Positions 7,811 to 16,174 of a stretch of 64,000 nucleotides of DNA are shown here, one piece after another. A model generated the notes under the pieces. The model was not told the DNA's origin. It saw only the letters and a program-made list of their open reading frames with translations, and searched no databases. This DNA comes from Hahella sp050299855 (GTDB taxonomy: Bacteria > Pseudomonadota > Gammaproteobacteria > Pseudomonadales > Oleiphilaceae). Made by a program: the position numbers and the translations under genes. The DNA lies in contig JBNKWQ010000010.1 of the NCBI GenBank assembly GCA_050299855.1, positions 1-64,000 of the forward strand, written 5' to 3'. The first letter of the stretch is position 1. Each line of letters starts with the position of its first letter.

Positions 7811-9400
7811 TTACATTTCATAACGCAGACCTGCCAGTACTTGATAGGCTGAAAGATCGCCGTAGGCACCTGTCATTCGGGTTTCCACAAAAGTGGAAAG
7901 ACCACCTGAAAAGACAGCAATGGCTCCAATTCCGGCCTGATAGTAAAGTTGGTCTTCCTGGTCGGCTTCAATCTCGAAGGTGTTGGTCGGATCAGTGTCA
8001 AAAGCAAAGCGGCCTTCAACCTTGGATTGATCGGCAAATGCCTCGCTTAACAGGCTAATTTCTGCGGTAGGAATAAACACACCCCAGTTATAGCTGAGGC
8101 TATATTGTGCCTGCATGCCCAAGCTCAGGGTTAACTGATCCAGATTCTGCTCGCCCAATTCAACTTCCCAGCCCTCAGCCTCGTTTTCCGTATAACCGTC
8201 GATACTGCTATGCAGGTAGGCTGCCTGTAGATAGGGATAGAGAGTTAATGCATCCCGTGACCAGAGGTACTGGACTGAAGTACTTAGGAACATTTGTTCG
8301 CCACTGGTACTCCCAAGAGCAGTGAGATCAAGTGTTTCTGTCGGTTCGTTGTAGCGAATGTTGCGACGGGTATCATAATCGCTGGTGCCATACGCCAGTT
8401 GGCCGGTAATGTTGAAGTTACCCGTTTGGTAGGTCATATAACCAATAAGGTTCAGGATTTTGCTGTCTACTTCGCCGCCGTCTTCACTGTATTCCAGGTC
8501 ATTCTGTGTCCAGCCGACAGCACCGCCTGCGATTAGGTCTGGTGTGAATTTATAGTCTGCACCGATGACCACGCCATTGGCGTCGTAATCGAATCCGCTT
8601 TCCAGATTTGTCGTGTCCTTCTCAACGCCTTCATGAAGTACGGAAGCAAAGATGCCCAGCCGTGACCAGATACTTTCCTCGTCACCGGCAGACCCGCCCT
8701 GGAGCTTGTCCGTCATGGCGATACCATTAATGGAAAAGCGGTTGATTCCGCGGATTAACTGGTTAGTACGCTGGCCAACCGCGCTACTGTGATTGCCGGT
8801 AGCGTCTGCATTGTTCTGCATCAGTGCGACGGTTTCTTCCGGCGCAATTTTATTCACAATACTGTCAATGTCGTCAGGGTTGGTGGCGCTTAGGTCCAGC
8901 AGGGCATCACAACGTTCAGCAGTTTTTCTAATACCGCCACTGAGTTCGCTGTCAGGCGTGTTGGCCAGTCTCAGGCAGAGATCATCCAGTGCACTGGCGA
9001 CACTTTTATCGTTTGGACCGGCTGCGAAAGGCGTCACCTGAGTTTCAGCAACATTAATTGTAACGGTCGCGGAAGTGGCGCTGGGAGTGGCTCCGGAATC
9101 CTGCAGACTGTAGGTGAATGAGTCGCCGCCAATATAGTCCGGGTCCGGCGAATATCGTATCGACCCATCGGCATTAACCGTTATGACGCCATGGGAAGGG
9201 GAGGTCGTACCGCTGACGGCGAAACTGTCTCCATCGGGGTCGTAGTCATTTCTCAAGACATCAATGGTCAGGTCTTTGTTGACCGGAACAGTGCGCGTGT
9301 CATCGACGGCAACAGGAGCTGCTGCCGTGGCAAGAGATGATAACGCCATCAACCCCATGGAGATAAGCCAGTGAGGTGCGCGCTTTTTAATGTACAGCAT
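7811..9400 (-). CDS. Autotransporter-type outer-membrane beta-barrel protein with cadherin-like N-terminus
   Basis: A 529-residue protein with a Sec signal peptide ending ALSSLATAAA. Residues about 30-115 form one tandem-95/cadherin-like module (VLRNDYDPDGDSF ... YSPDPDYIGGDSFTYSLQD). A helical linker (about 120-235) is followed by a C-terminal barrel of about 270 residues with alternating aromatic strands (G-V-V-I-G-ADYKFTPDLIAGGAVGWTQ, LNLIGYMTYQTGNFNITGQLAYG). The end is LAGLRYEM, a near-standard terminal strand with an extra Met. The passenger is very short compared with classical autotransporters, so it could be an adhesin or a membrane anchor. Co-transcribed with the lipoprotein downstream. 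Confidence 0.8.
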   Translation of the reverse strand: MLYIKKRAPHWLISMGLMALSSLATAAAPVAVDDTRTVPVNKDLTIDVLRNDYDPDGDSFAVSGTTSPSHGVITVNADGSIRYSPDPDYIGGDSFTYSLQDSGATPSATSATVTINVAETQVTPFAAGPNDKSVASALDDLCLRLANTPDSELSGGIRKTAERCDALLDLSATNPDDIDSIVNKIAPEETVALMQNNADATGNHSSAVGQRTNQLIRGINRFSINGIAMTDKLQGGSAGDEESIWSRLGIFASVLHEGVEKDTTNLESGFDYDANGVVIGADYKFTPDLIAGGAVGWTQNDLEYSEDGGEVDSKILNLIGYMTYQTGNFNITGQLAYGTSDYDTRRNIRYNEPTETLDLTALGSTSGEQMFLSTSVQYLWSRDALTLYPYLQAAYLHSSIDGYTENEAEGWEVELGEQNLDQLTLSLGMQAQYSLSYNWGVFIPTAEISLLSEAFADQSKVEGRFAFDTDPTNTFEIEADQEDQLYYQAGIGAIAVFSGGLSTFVETRMTGAYGDLSAYQVLAGLRYEM

Positions 9401-10040
9401 TGTGGATAATCCTTGGTTTTTGGTTGTCGATCTTTTTGAAGAGTCTTTGTCTATCGAATCTGGAAGCTTTCGGTTTCTTGGTAATCCATGCTCCTGTTAG
9501 AAAAAGGAGGGGACGGCCAAGGTTTTATACGTTTGCCAAGGTGGTCAATATTCAACGCAGGCGATCAATCTCGCTATATCACCAGGTGAAGGTTAGCAAC
9601 AGGCTATATGGGAAGATGGGGAGTAAAGACTGGCTCTAGTGGCCGGTTTGTTTAACTGATCGTCCCTAATCATCCAGATATTGCGCAAAATATAAACGTA
9701 TGAACCAGCTCTCTTTTAAGAGTGGGCTAGTGTATCTAAATGGTAATTTTTTGACATAGTCCAAACGGACGAAATGTCCCGTTTTAAGTCTGATTTTTGA
9801 TATTCCTCATGAAGAAATCATGAACGGTTTCTATTGGGCGCCATCATGGGGAGTGATTTGTATCCGGGAGTTTATCTAACTCAGGCCAGATAGGTGTCTA
9901 GTCAGGTTTTTCTCCGCCTCATCCAAGACTGTCTTGATTGACCACAACAGATGTCTGTAGGGATAAACGTTTCCAACTGAACGATTGTGAAAAGTGATTC
10001 CTGAAATATATCCGCACCTGGTGTAGACAATGGACCAAAA
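9401..10040. other. 640-bp intergenic region
   Basis: Upstream region of the minus-strand autotransporter and downstream of the T6SS accessory operon. I see no convincing gene. It contains TTGACAT at 9751-9757 without a matching -10 and a short inverted repeat CGGAC-N5-GTCCCG at 9766-9781. Short open frames on the plus strand look random. The autotransporter promoter should lie at its left end. Confidence 0.4.
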
Positions 10041-11372
10041 TCAGGTGAGGGATTTTGCGTTGATCGCTGCTATTTGGCGGTGTACCTGGTCATCGACAGA
10101 AAAATCTTTGCCCGGGTGTTTGAATTGAATGGCCAGTCGATCGGCTATGCCGATTCTGAGTTGGCTCGGCATGCGAGGGAACTTTAATGCCTGCACCAAT
10201 GCGTTTTGGGACAAAGGCTGACCAAGTATGTAGCGTTGCTGTATATCAAATGCCCCTCGGTGCTCTCGCAGCCAGGAACGCCAGGCCTCAGGGTCTGCAC
10301 TCAGGAGTTCCATATTCTCGCCAAAGTCTTTACCCGCTGGATGCTGTGGCGCATTACCCTCTTTGAAAGCCTCAATTTCCTGGGGGAAAAGCTCGTCCTC
10401 AGTGAAAGTTTCGGCCACAAACACTTCGCCAAACAAGTGCGCTCCCAGAATGAGCTGGCAGGCTTGCGCCGCTGCGGGGGCCAGCTCTTCGTTATACATG
10501 GCCATTACCAGGGGTTTGACGGCACTAAGATCGCAAGAAAGGCCCAAGGCGACAAGTTGATCAGCACTAGCTTGTTCCGGATTGATGGATTCAATTAGTT
10601 TTCCGATAGCTTCGATATTGCCGCTCAACGCAATAGGTAGGCAGAAGCAGGGCAAATCGTTAAACAGTAGTGGGAGTACTTCCTGGCTACCTAGCTTAAG
10701 CAAAGCAATTGCCGCCTCTCGCTTCACCATGCCGTCCTGGTGCTGAAGATATTTCGTTAACAGGTTGGCCAGCTCGCTTTGTCCTGAATCACCCAACAGT
10801 CGGATGGCTGTAGCGAGAAACCAATTGGGGCTGTGGGACAGTAAATTACGTGCGGCTTCCGGGCCAATAACACCGGCACGGCAAGCGGTTGTCGCGACTA
10901 TGGGTAACAGGTTGCTATGGCGGCTATTCAACAGTTTGGTTAAGCCAGAGCGCCACTTTGCAGGATACCCGTGTTGCAGAGCATCGCTGACAGCCTTCAA
11001 CTTTGGAGGCAGGTCAGGATCTTCTTCCGGCTCCGCCGGAGTCGCTTCCCCTTTCTCAGGAACCCCCACCAGAGCCTCCCAGACCTGGGCAATCAAGGGT
11101 TGAAGCTCACGTCGGCAGAAGGTTACGGTGATGGCATAGAGCATTCCGGGCTCCGCATCTTCAAGTGTCTCAAGCATCATGGCTTCAGCCGCTTTGTCAG
11201 CAATGACCAGAGCGTCTATATGCGCCTCCAGTCTGGCTTCTAATTCTGCACAATCCTGCCAGGATCCTTCAGGGTCATCTCGCCATGGGTTTAAACTTTC
11301 ATACAGGTAGGTAGCCTCTTCAAGGTGTTCCAGGTAAAGCTCTTGATAAAACTGGGTCTGTGAAACCGGCAT
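10041..11372 (-). CDS. TIGR02270-family T6SS-associated protein
   Basis: A 443-residue soluble protein with alternating helix pairs and HEAT-like repeats in the middle (ATAIRLLGDSGQSELANLL, KREAAIALLKLGSQEVLPLLF), a proline/glutamate linker at about 115-130, and an AWRSWL-type segment near the end. The pattern fits TIGR02270, a family linked to VgrG/PAAR accessory clusters. It is the last gene of the minus-strand operon DUF6484-DUF4150-DUF2169-TIGR02270, starting 4 bp after the DUF2169 stop, so translation is coupled. Function unknown; scaffolding or cargo loading is the inference. Confidence 0.8.
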   Translation of the reverse strand: MPVSQTQFYQELYLEHLEEATYLYESLNPWRDDPEGSWQDCAELEARLEAHIDALVIADKAAEAMMLETLEDAEPGMLYAITVTFCRRELQPLIAQVWEALVGVPEKGEATPAEPEEDPDLPPKLKAVSDALQHGYPAKWRSGLTKLLNSRHSNLLPIVATTACRAGVIGPEAARNLLSHSPNWFLATAIRLLGDSGQSELANLLTKYLQHQDGMVKREAAIALLKLGSQEVLPLLFNDLPCFCLPIALSGNIEAIGKLIESINPEQASADQLVALGLSCDLSAVKPLVMAMYNEELAPAAAQACQLILGAHLFGEVFVAETFTEDELFPQEIEAFKEGNAPQHPAGKDFGENMELLSADPEAWRSWLREHRGAFDIQQRYILGQPLSQNALVQALKFPRMPSQLRIGIADRLAIQFKHPGKDFSVDDQVHRQIAAINAKSLT

Positions 11373-11376
11373 CGCA

Positions 11377-12429
11377 TCAGCTCGCTTTCTTACGGGTTGG
11401 CAGCATTTCCACCCCCGGTACTTTCAGGTTAATTTCGGCTAAATCCATATGCCCTCGGGGAGTAGCTACCAGTGCCCGCCAATACAGATATACCTGGTGT
11501 TCATCGGTATTAATAATGACCGTATCCAACTGTGTGGATTTAACCAATGTATCACTGCGGTGGAACTTGATCTGAAATGCCGGGTTGGGTACAGCAGGCA
11601 GTTTGAATGCCAGCCTGCCTCTATCGGAAGCGTTTACAATGATAACGTCTTCATCCCCCTGCAAGTAGTCTGGTGATTGCAAACCATCAGACGCAGCAGT
11701 AAAAAACTGGCGGTGAAAATCAAGGGGTAACAATGGCTTACGCTGCTGATCCCAGGCATCGTCATAGGTGCCTGCGTACTGGCTACGCGGATGCCAGTGG
11801 GGGGAAACAAAGCCGAAGCCCTGAGGGTTCGGCCGGTCGTGCCAGTGCTTTATCAGATTGTTCGGGTCTTCAATATTAGGCAGCTGCAGATCTTTCGGCA
11901 AAGAGAGTTTGGAATCAATATAGCCTTTACCTACAGGATTGCGAACATCCAGGCTCGGGTGAGCTGGATCTTCCACTCTGCCGTCTCGACCGCCATAGGC
12001 GTTTTCATAACACAGAGGAATTTTCTCAAATGGTTGTGGGGTACTGGGCACACCGTTCAGAGCTGTATCCCAGACACGATCACCAAATACTTGCGCTGTT
12101 TTTTGTAGACTCCCGAGACGGATGCCAACTTTTGCCTGACGGTGTTGAGGTGATTCGGGGTAGGCATGGCCAATCAATACGACATCAGAGGTGAGTTTGG
12201 TCAGCGTACATTCAGGCTCATATTTAAGGCTTGAGAACTCGGGGTCGCCGTAATACTCGCCGGCTAATAATAGTGGTGCCTGCTCTTCTGCCAGCTTAAG
12301 TTGGTTGGTTTCGACAATATCGTAAGTGGCTTTTAGCAGTACAGTGTAGACAGGCCGAAAGTTCTCATCGTTCTGCGGCAGCACTTCAGCAATAAACGGG
12401 GTGCGGTTATCAATCTCGGGATGGGGCAT
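11377..12429 (-). CDS. DUF2169-family protein (T6SS PAAR/effector adaptor)
   Basis: A 350-residue protein with the DUF2169 pattern: an N-terminal strand pair VYTVLLKATYDI, a segment GEYYGDPEFSSLKYEPECTLTKLTSDVVLIGHAYP, PFEKIPLCYENAYGG, RNPVGKGY, and FGFVSPHWHPRSQYAGTYDDAWDQQRKPLLPLDF. DUF2169 proteins are known from T6SS loci where they stabilise or load PAAR-containing effectors. Here the neighbour upstream is a stand-alone DUF4150 PAAR-like protein, the likely client. No toxin domain is fused or adjacent. Confidence 0.88.
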   Translation of the reverse strand: MPHPEIDNRTPFIAEVLPQNDENFRPVYTVLLKATYDIVETNQLKLAEEQAPLLLAGEYYGDPEFSSLKYEPECTLTKLTSDVVLIGHAYPESPQHRQAKVGIRLGSLQKTAQVFGDRVWDTALNGVPSTPQPFEKIPLCYENAYGGRDGRVEDPAHPSLDVRNPVGKGYIDSKLSLPKDLQLPNIEDPNNLIKHWHDRPNPQGFGFVSPHWHPRSQYAGTYDDAWDQQRKPLLPLDFHRQFFTAASDGLQSPDYLQGDEDVIIVNASDRGRLAFKLPAVPNPAFQIKFHRSDTLVKSTQLDTVIINTDEHQVYLYWRALVATPRGHMDLAEINLKVPGVEMLPTRKKAS

Positions 12430-12525
12430 GTAGGTGCTGACCGACTCCTGGGCTAAAGATAGTGGTAACTCAGTTTTTTAGTAACGGTTGATGGTTAATT
12501 CTTGTTGCTCTAAACACAAAACCGG

Positions 12526-12987
12526 TTACAGGCTCTTGCTGCAAATAATGCAGTTAATCGATTCCATGCTGGGGATCGAAATAATGGGCGCCTGAAGTAC
12601 CGGGAACGGAGGGGTGTTCTTATCGTTATGCAGCATAATATCAAAAGCTCTGCTCACGTTCTTGCCTTCAAACTTAACATCAAATGAAAACAATACAAAC
12701 TCTGCCTTGCCTTTGGTCTTAGAACTGGCAACACCGCCACCGGCTGTACCTGCTTCGTCGCCGGTACTCATCTTAAAATTGGAATCCTTCACGCAAACCG
12801 GATTGCCGTCACATTTTACCTTCTTGGTACCTTTGTCGGTATCTGACGACATGGCGATATTCGGATAGGGAATAGGAACGGGGCCACCTGGCGTCGGTGT
12901 TTTACATACATCGGGAAATGCAATGGTCACGCCGCCGCTGTCTTTGTGGACCACTGACATTTGGTTAACGCCTACTGTAACACCCAT
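12526..12987 (-). CDS. DUF4150 PAAR-like spike-tip protein
   Basis: A 153-residue protein matching DUF4150, a PAAR-like family that caps VgrG. It has the motifs SVVHKDSGGVTIAFPDVCKTPTPGGPVPIPYPN, a KVKCDGNPVCVKDS segment and GDEAGTAGGGVASSKTKGKAEF. C-terminal cysteines (CIICSKSL) could bind metal at the tip. The length is close to a bare DUF4150 domain, so there is no fused toxin. The start has a good GGGAGAG site. It lies between a DUF6484 gene and a DUF2169 gene in the same operon. Confidence 0.88.
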   Translation of the reverse strand: MGVTVGVNQMSVVHKDSGGVTIAFPDVCKTPTPGGPVPIPYPNIAMSSDTDKGTKKVKCDGNPVCVKDSNFKMSTGDEAGTAGGGVASSKTKGKAEFVLFSFDVKFEGKNVSRAFDIMLHNDKNTPPFPVLQAPIISIPSMESINCIICSKSL

Positions 12988-13002
12988 GTTGAATGGCTCT
13001 CC

Positions 13003-13485
13003 CTAGTTAATGCCGATACGAGCGCCTTTGAGCTTATTGCTCTCCAGTGCGCGATTTAAAATATTACGTCCCTTGATGACCACTTTTCCGTCTGCCCGCA
13101 AAAGGATGCTGCTTTTACCGCAGACCAGGTAGATTTCCTCTTTTGCGTCAAAGCAGACTCGCTTACCGTCAACAACTGCGGCATCAGGAACACCGTTTGA
13201 CAGGGTGACGGTCTGATTGGCGTTGGGGACCAGCTTGTCGCTGATAAGGCCTATGATTACAGGGCAGGTGGCAAGGTTGTCTTCAAAAATCAGTAATAAA
13301 CGTTGGCCTGGAATAGCCTGGCTCGGGGGCAGGGTGATGGTGGTTTTAGCACGTAGGGGGCCAGAGCCATTGCCTTTATAGTCGACCAGGGCGTAACCCT
13401 CGGCGTCGACTTCCACCAGTTTACCAACCACCGGGGTTGGTGCGGCCTCTGTGTTTGCCTGAAATAGCTCGTTGATTTTGCCCAT
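13003..13485 (-). CDS. DUF6484-domain protein
   Basis: A 160-residue protein, first gene of the T6SS accessory operon. The central region PVVGKLVEVDAEGYALVDYKGNGSGPLRAKTTI resembles an OB-like module, and the C-terminal half (EEIYLVCGKSSILLRADGKVVIKGRNIL) looks like the short beta repeats found at the end of VgrG. I recognise it as DUF6484, a family seen next to DUF4150 and DUF2169 genes. It may interact with the VgrG needle or the PAAR-like protein; this is inference. A GGTGAGAA site precedes the ATG. Confidence 0.75.
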   Translation of the reverse strand: MGKINELFQANTEAAPTPVVGKLVEVDAEGYALVDYKGNGSGPLRAKTTITLPPSQAIPGQRLLLIFEDNLATCPVIIGLISDKLVPNANQTVTLSNGVPDAAVVDGKRVCFDAKEEIYLVCGKSSILLRADGKVVIKGRNILNRALESNKLKGARIGIN

Positions 13486-13827
13486 GTTGAATTCTCACCA
13501 GTATTTTTACCGGACAAAATTGACTGCCGGTTGAAAATGACTACCAAGCCGGATTGTATTGCCTGGTCGGATAAAATTTAGGTTTCACAGAGTATAGCGA
13601 CAAATTTGCGTTGAAACCTTCATTCGCCAATTTATCTGACCTTAATCTGTAGTGTAGATAGTGGTTGTATCGATAACAGCGTCTCATTTTAGAAGAGCAG
13701 AACATAGGCTGAACTGTGTTAATATTGCTGTTGTGATTTGGACAATCAGGCTGGATGATTGTCAGATAAGACTGAAAGAATTTCGTATATTAGAACAACT
13801 GACTACCTTATATAAAAACAACAAGTA
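13486..13827. other. 342-bp divergent intergenic region
   Basis: Lies between the start of the minus-strand T6SS accessory operon and the plus-strand hydroxylase gene, so it must hold promoters for both. It is AT-rich, with candidate -10-like sequences near the hydroxylase start (TTATATAAAA). I found no sigma-54 motif and no clear operator, RNA or repeat. Confidence 0.4.
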
Positions 13828-14748
13828 ATGGCAGGTCATGACATGAACGTCGATAGTCAATTCATCCTTTTGGCCATGGGACCGGTTTTTATCGTGCTGA
13901 TTGCGTTGGAAGCCTGGTATTTAAAGTCGCGTGCGAAAACTTATCCTACGGCCAGATATTCATGGAGTGATGTTCTGTCTAACGCTTCCCTCGCGTTAAT
14001 GCACCAGGCATCGGATGCCCTGACTGCTATTGCAGTAATTTTGCTCTACAGCACAGTGTTTGAATACCGCCTGTTTGAGATACCCAGTACCTGGTGGAGT
14101 TTTCTGCTGCTGTTTGTATTGCATGATTTTCTCTATTACTGGTTCCATCGTGCACACCACCGAATCCGCTGGTGCTGGGCCGCACATGTTGTTCATCATT
14201 CCTCTGAACGCCTGAATCTCTCAACTGCCTTTCGTCAGAGCCTGATGTATCCGGTTTCGGGCATGTGGGCATTTTGGATACCGCTGGTTATTCTTGGGTT
14301 TTCGCCGGAACAGACCATCACTATGGTGATGCTCAGCCTGGCTTATCAGTTTTTCATACACACCCAGGTAGTCAGACGCCTGGGGTGGTTGGAAGGCATT
14401 TTAAACACGCCTTCTCATCACCGGGTACATCATGCCCGCAACCATGAGTATATTGATAAAAATTATGGCGGGACTCTGATTATATGGGATCGATTATTCG
14501 ACACTCTGGTGGAAGAAAGGGACAATCTGCCTTGTGAGTACGGCATTGTCCGCCAGATCCATTCCCATAACCCATTGCGCCTCAGCTTTCATGAGTGGCA
14601 GGATATGTTTCAGGATGCTCTGCAACCGAACATTCCATTCAAGGACAGATTGTTCTATCTGTTCGGACCGCCGGAATGGAAGGAGGCTAAACAAAAGCTG
14701 TCTGATACTGAATCTGTCACTCTGCATCCGGATGCCCTGGTGAAGTAA
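13828..14748 (+). CDS. Sterol desaturase/fatty acid hydroxylase superfamily protein
   Basis: A 306-residue integral membrane di-iron protein. Helices lie at about 10-28 (VFIVLIALEAWYL), 50-75, 85-103 and 145-175. The histidine clusters of the family are present: HDFLYYWFHRAHH, WAAHVVHHSS and a later HHRVHHARN, followed by NYGGTLIIWDRLFDT. It probably hydroxylates or desaturates a lipid substrate; which one cannot be told. A second in-frame ATG at 13843 gives a start MNVDSQF that is equally plausible. No operon partner is evident. Confidence 0.85.
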   Translation: MAGHDMNVDSQFILLAMGPVFIVLIALEAWYLKSRAKTYPTARYSWSDVLSNASLALMHQASDALTAIAVILLYSTVFEYRLFEIPSTWWSFLLLFVLHDFLYYWFHRAHHRIRWCWAAHVVHHSSERLNLSTAFRQSLMYPVSGMWAFWIPLVILGFSPEQTITMVMLSLAYQFFIHTQVVRRLGWLEGILNTPSHHRVHHARNHEYIDKNYGGTLIIWDRLFDTLVEERDNLPCEYGIVRQIHSHNPLRLSFHEWQDMFQDALQPNIPFKDRLFYLFGPPEWKEAKQKLSDTESVTLHPDALVK

Positions 14749-14808
14749 TCTGGTGCTACCAGAATATGAGCCTCAGAGGTGAACATCAGTTGGAATAGGG
14801 GGATTTCC

Positions 14809-15297
14809 ATGAAACTTGAAGGTTCTTGTCATTGTCAGAAAGTCAGGTTTTCCCTTGAAAGCCGACATCCTTATCCTTTCAATATCTGTTATTGCTCAAT
14901 CTGCCGCAAAACAGCGGGGGGCGGTGGTTATGCCATCAACCTTGGGGGTGACAGTGATAGCCTGAAAGTGGAAGGAGAGGAATACATTTCCATTTACCAG
15001 GTAGAATTGCCGGGATCTGCTGGTGTAGCGCATCAGCAAAGTCCAGCGCGCCGGCATTTTTGCAGCCGTTGTGGGTGTGCGCTCTGGCTTTGGGATCCCC
15101 GCTGGCCGGAATTGGTTCATCCTTTTGCTTCCGCCATTGATAGCGATTTACCGGTAGCACCCGAGCGTACTCACCTAATGCTCAATTATAAGGCTTCCTG
15201 GGTGGAGCCAAATCTGGGAAGCCGGGACCTGCAGTTCGGAGAGTATCCTGAGGAATCTATTGCTGAGTGGCATCAGCGCCTGAATCTTGAGTCATGA
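14809..15297 (+). CDS. GFA-family (Mss4-like fold) zinc protein
   Basis: A 162-residue protein of the glutathione-dependent formaldehyde-activating (GFA) family. Zinc ligands are visible: GSCHCQKV at residues 5-12, ICYCSICRKTAGGG at about 29-42, and FCSRCGCALWLWD further on. ATG at 14809 follows AGGGGGAT; a GTG start 10 codons earlier is less likely. Most GFA members have no proven activity, so the substrate is open. The last 41 bp overlap the 3' end of the converging YitT-like gene. Confidence 0.85.
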   Translation: MKLEGSCHCQKVRFSLESRHPYPFNICYCSICRKTAGGGGYAINLGGDSDSLKVEGEEYISIYQVELPGSAGVAHQQSPARRHFCSRCGCALWLWDPRWPELVHPFASAIDSDLPVAPERTHLMLNYKASWVEPNLGSRDLQFGEYPEESIAEWHQRLNLES

Positions 15298-16015
15298 CCG
15301 AGGCTCTGCGTAGAGGGAACAAGCTGTTTGCTGCTGGAATCTTGAGTCCTGCATTACTTGGTTCCGATACGCCGGCTGTGGCCGTTTGGATGTCGGAAAT
15401 CGGTTCGCTATTTGTTTGAGGTTCAGATTGAGATTGGGTTATAGGCGAATTCTGACGGTAACGTCCCACGGTCCAGCTAAGAACTACAAATCCAAGTAGT
15501 GACCAGATCAGCTCCCAGGAATTAAATACCCAGGCTCCCAGAATGACCACAATGCAGTCGGCGGCAAACAGGGTTTGACCTGCATGCAGGTCATAGCGAT
15601 GTTCCGCCCACACAGCGACAACATTAACGCCGCCCAGCGCAGCACCATGGCGTGTGATCCATGTCAGACCGACGCCAATCAAGCCTCCTGCAATAATGCC
15701 CGCCAGCCACTGCGGAATAATAGTAACGGACATGACCGCCAGCATGCCGTCGGTCAGAACAGCGACAAATGCTATCGCCAGCAATGACTTGAAGGTAAAT
15801 TGTCGCCCGAGAACCCACCAGGACAAAATAAAAAAAGGACAGTTAAGCAGGAAGAAAAGTGAGCCGAAACTCAATGGTATCCAATGAGTCAGGATAATAG
15901 ACCAGCCAGCTACGCCACTTACCAGAAGATGGGCACTATTTAGAAAGAAAAGTCCGAGTGCTACAAGACCACAACCTTCAACAATGGCGAGGATCTTTCT
16001 CCAACTTGAAAACAT
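15257..16015 (-). CDS. YitT/DUF161-like integral membrane protein
   Basis: Five or six predicted helices in the first 180 residues (LAIVEGCGLVALGLFFL, FGSLFFLLNCPFFIL, LLAIAFVAVLTDGMLAVM, WLAGIIAGGLIGVGLTW, LFAADCIVVILGAWVF, LIWSLLGFVVLSW), with the YitT-like segment G-x-x-WITRHGAALGGVNVVA. A polar C-terminal tail of about 65 residues rich in S, Q, P and T is probably cytoplasmic. The start is set at MFSSWRK with a GGAG site. It converges on and overlaps the GFA gene. Transport substrate unknown. Confidence 0.75.
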   Translation of the reverse strand: MFSSWRKILAIVEGCGLVALGLFFLNSAHLLVSGVAGWSIILTHWIPLSFGSLFFLLNCPFFILSWWVLGRQFTFKSLLAIAFVAVLTDGMLAVMSVTIIPQWLAGIIAGGLIGVGLTWITRHGAALGGVNVVAVWAEHRYDLHAGQTLFAADCIVVILGAWVFNSWELIWSLLGFVVLSWTVGRYRQNSPITQSQSEPQTNSEPISDIQTATAGVSEPSNAGLKIPAANSLFPLRRASVMTQDSGADATQQ

Positions 16016-16174
16016 GATGACTCCGGTTCCCGAGGATCGCTCATAACCAGCTGGCGGAAAACCTGGGATCACCGGATTTACCCCGCCAACAACATCAGGT
16101 CAACAGACCTTATGGAACGCTTAAAGCAACTATGTTGCCAACATTGGAGCTGGTGTCGGAAGGAGAGTCTTTTA

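Noticed and set aside
9751..9781. TTGACAT and nearby inverted repeat as a regulated promoter
   Set aside because: No -10 element at proper distance and no gene directly downstream on that strand.
14750..14762. CTGGT-GCT-ACCAG after the hydroxylase gene as terminator
   Set aside because: Stem of 5 bp with no T tract; too small to support a call.
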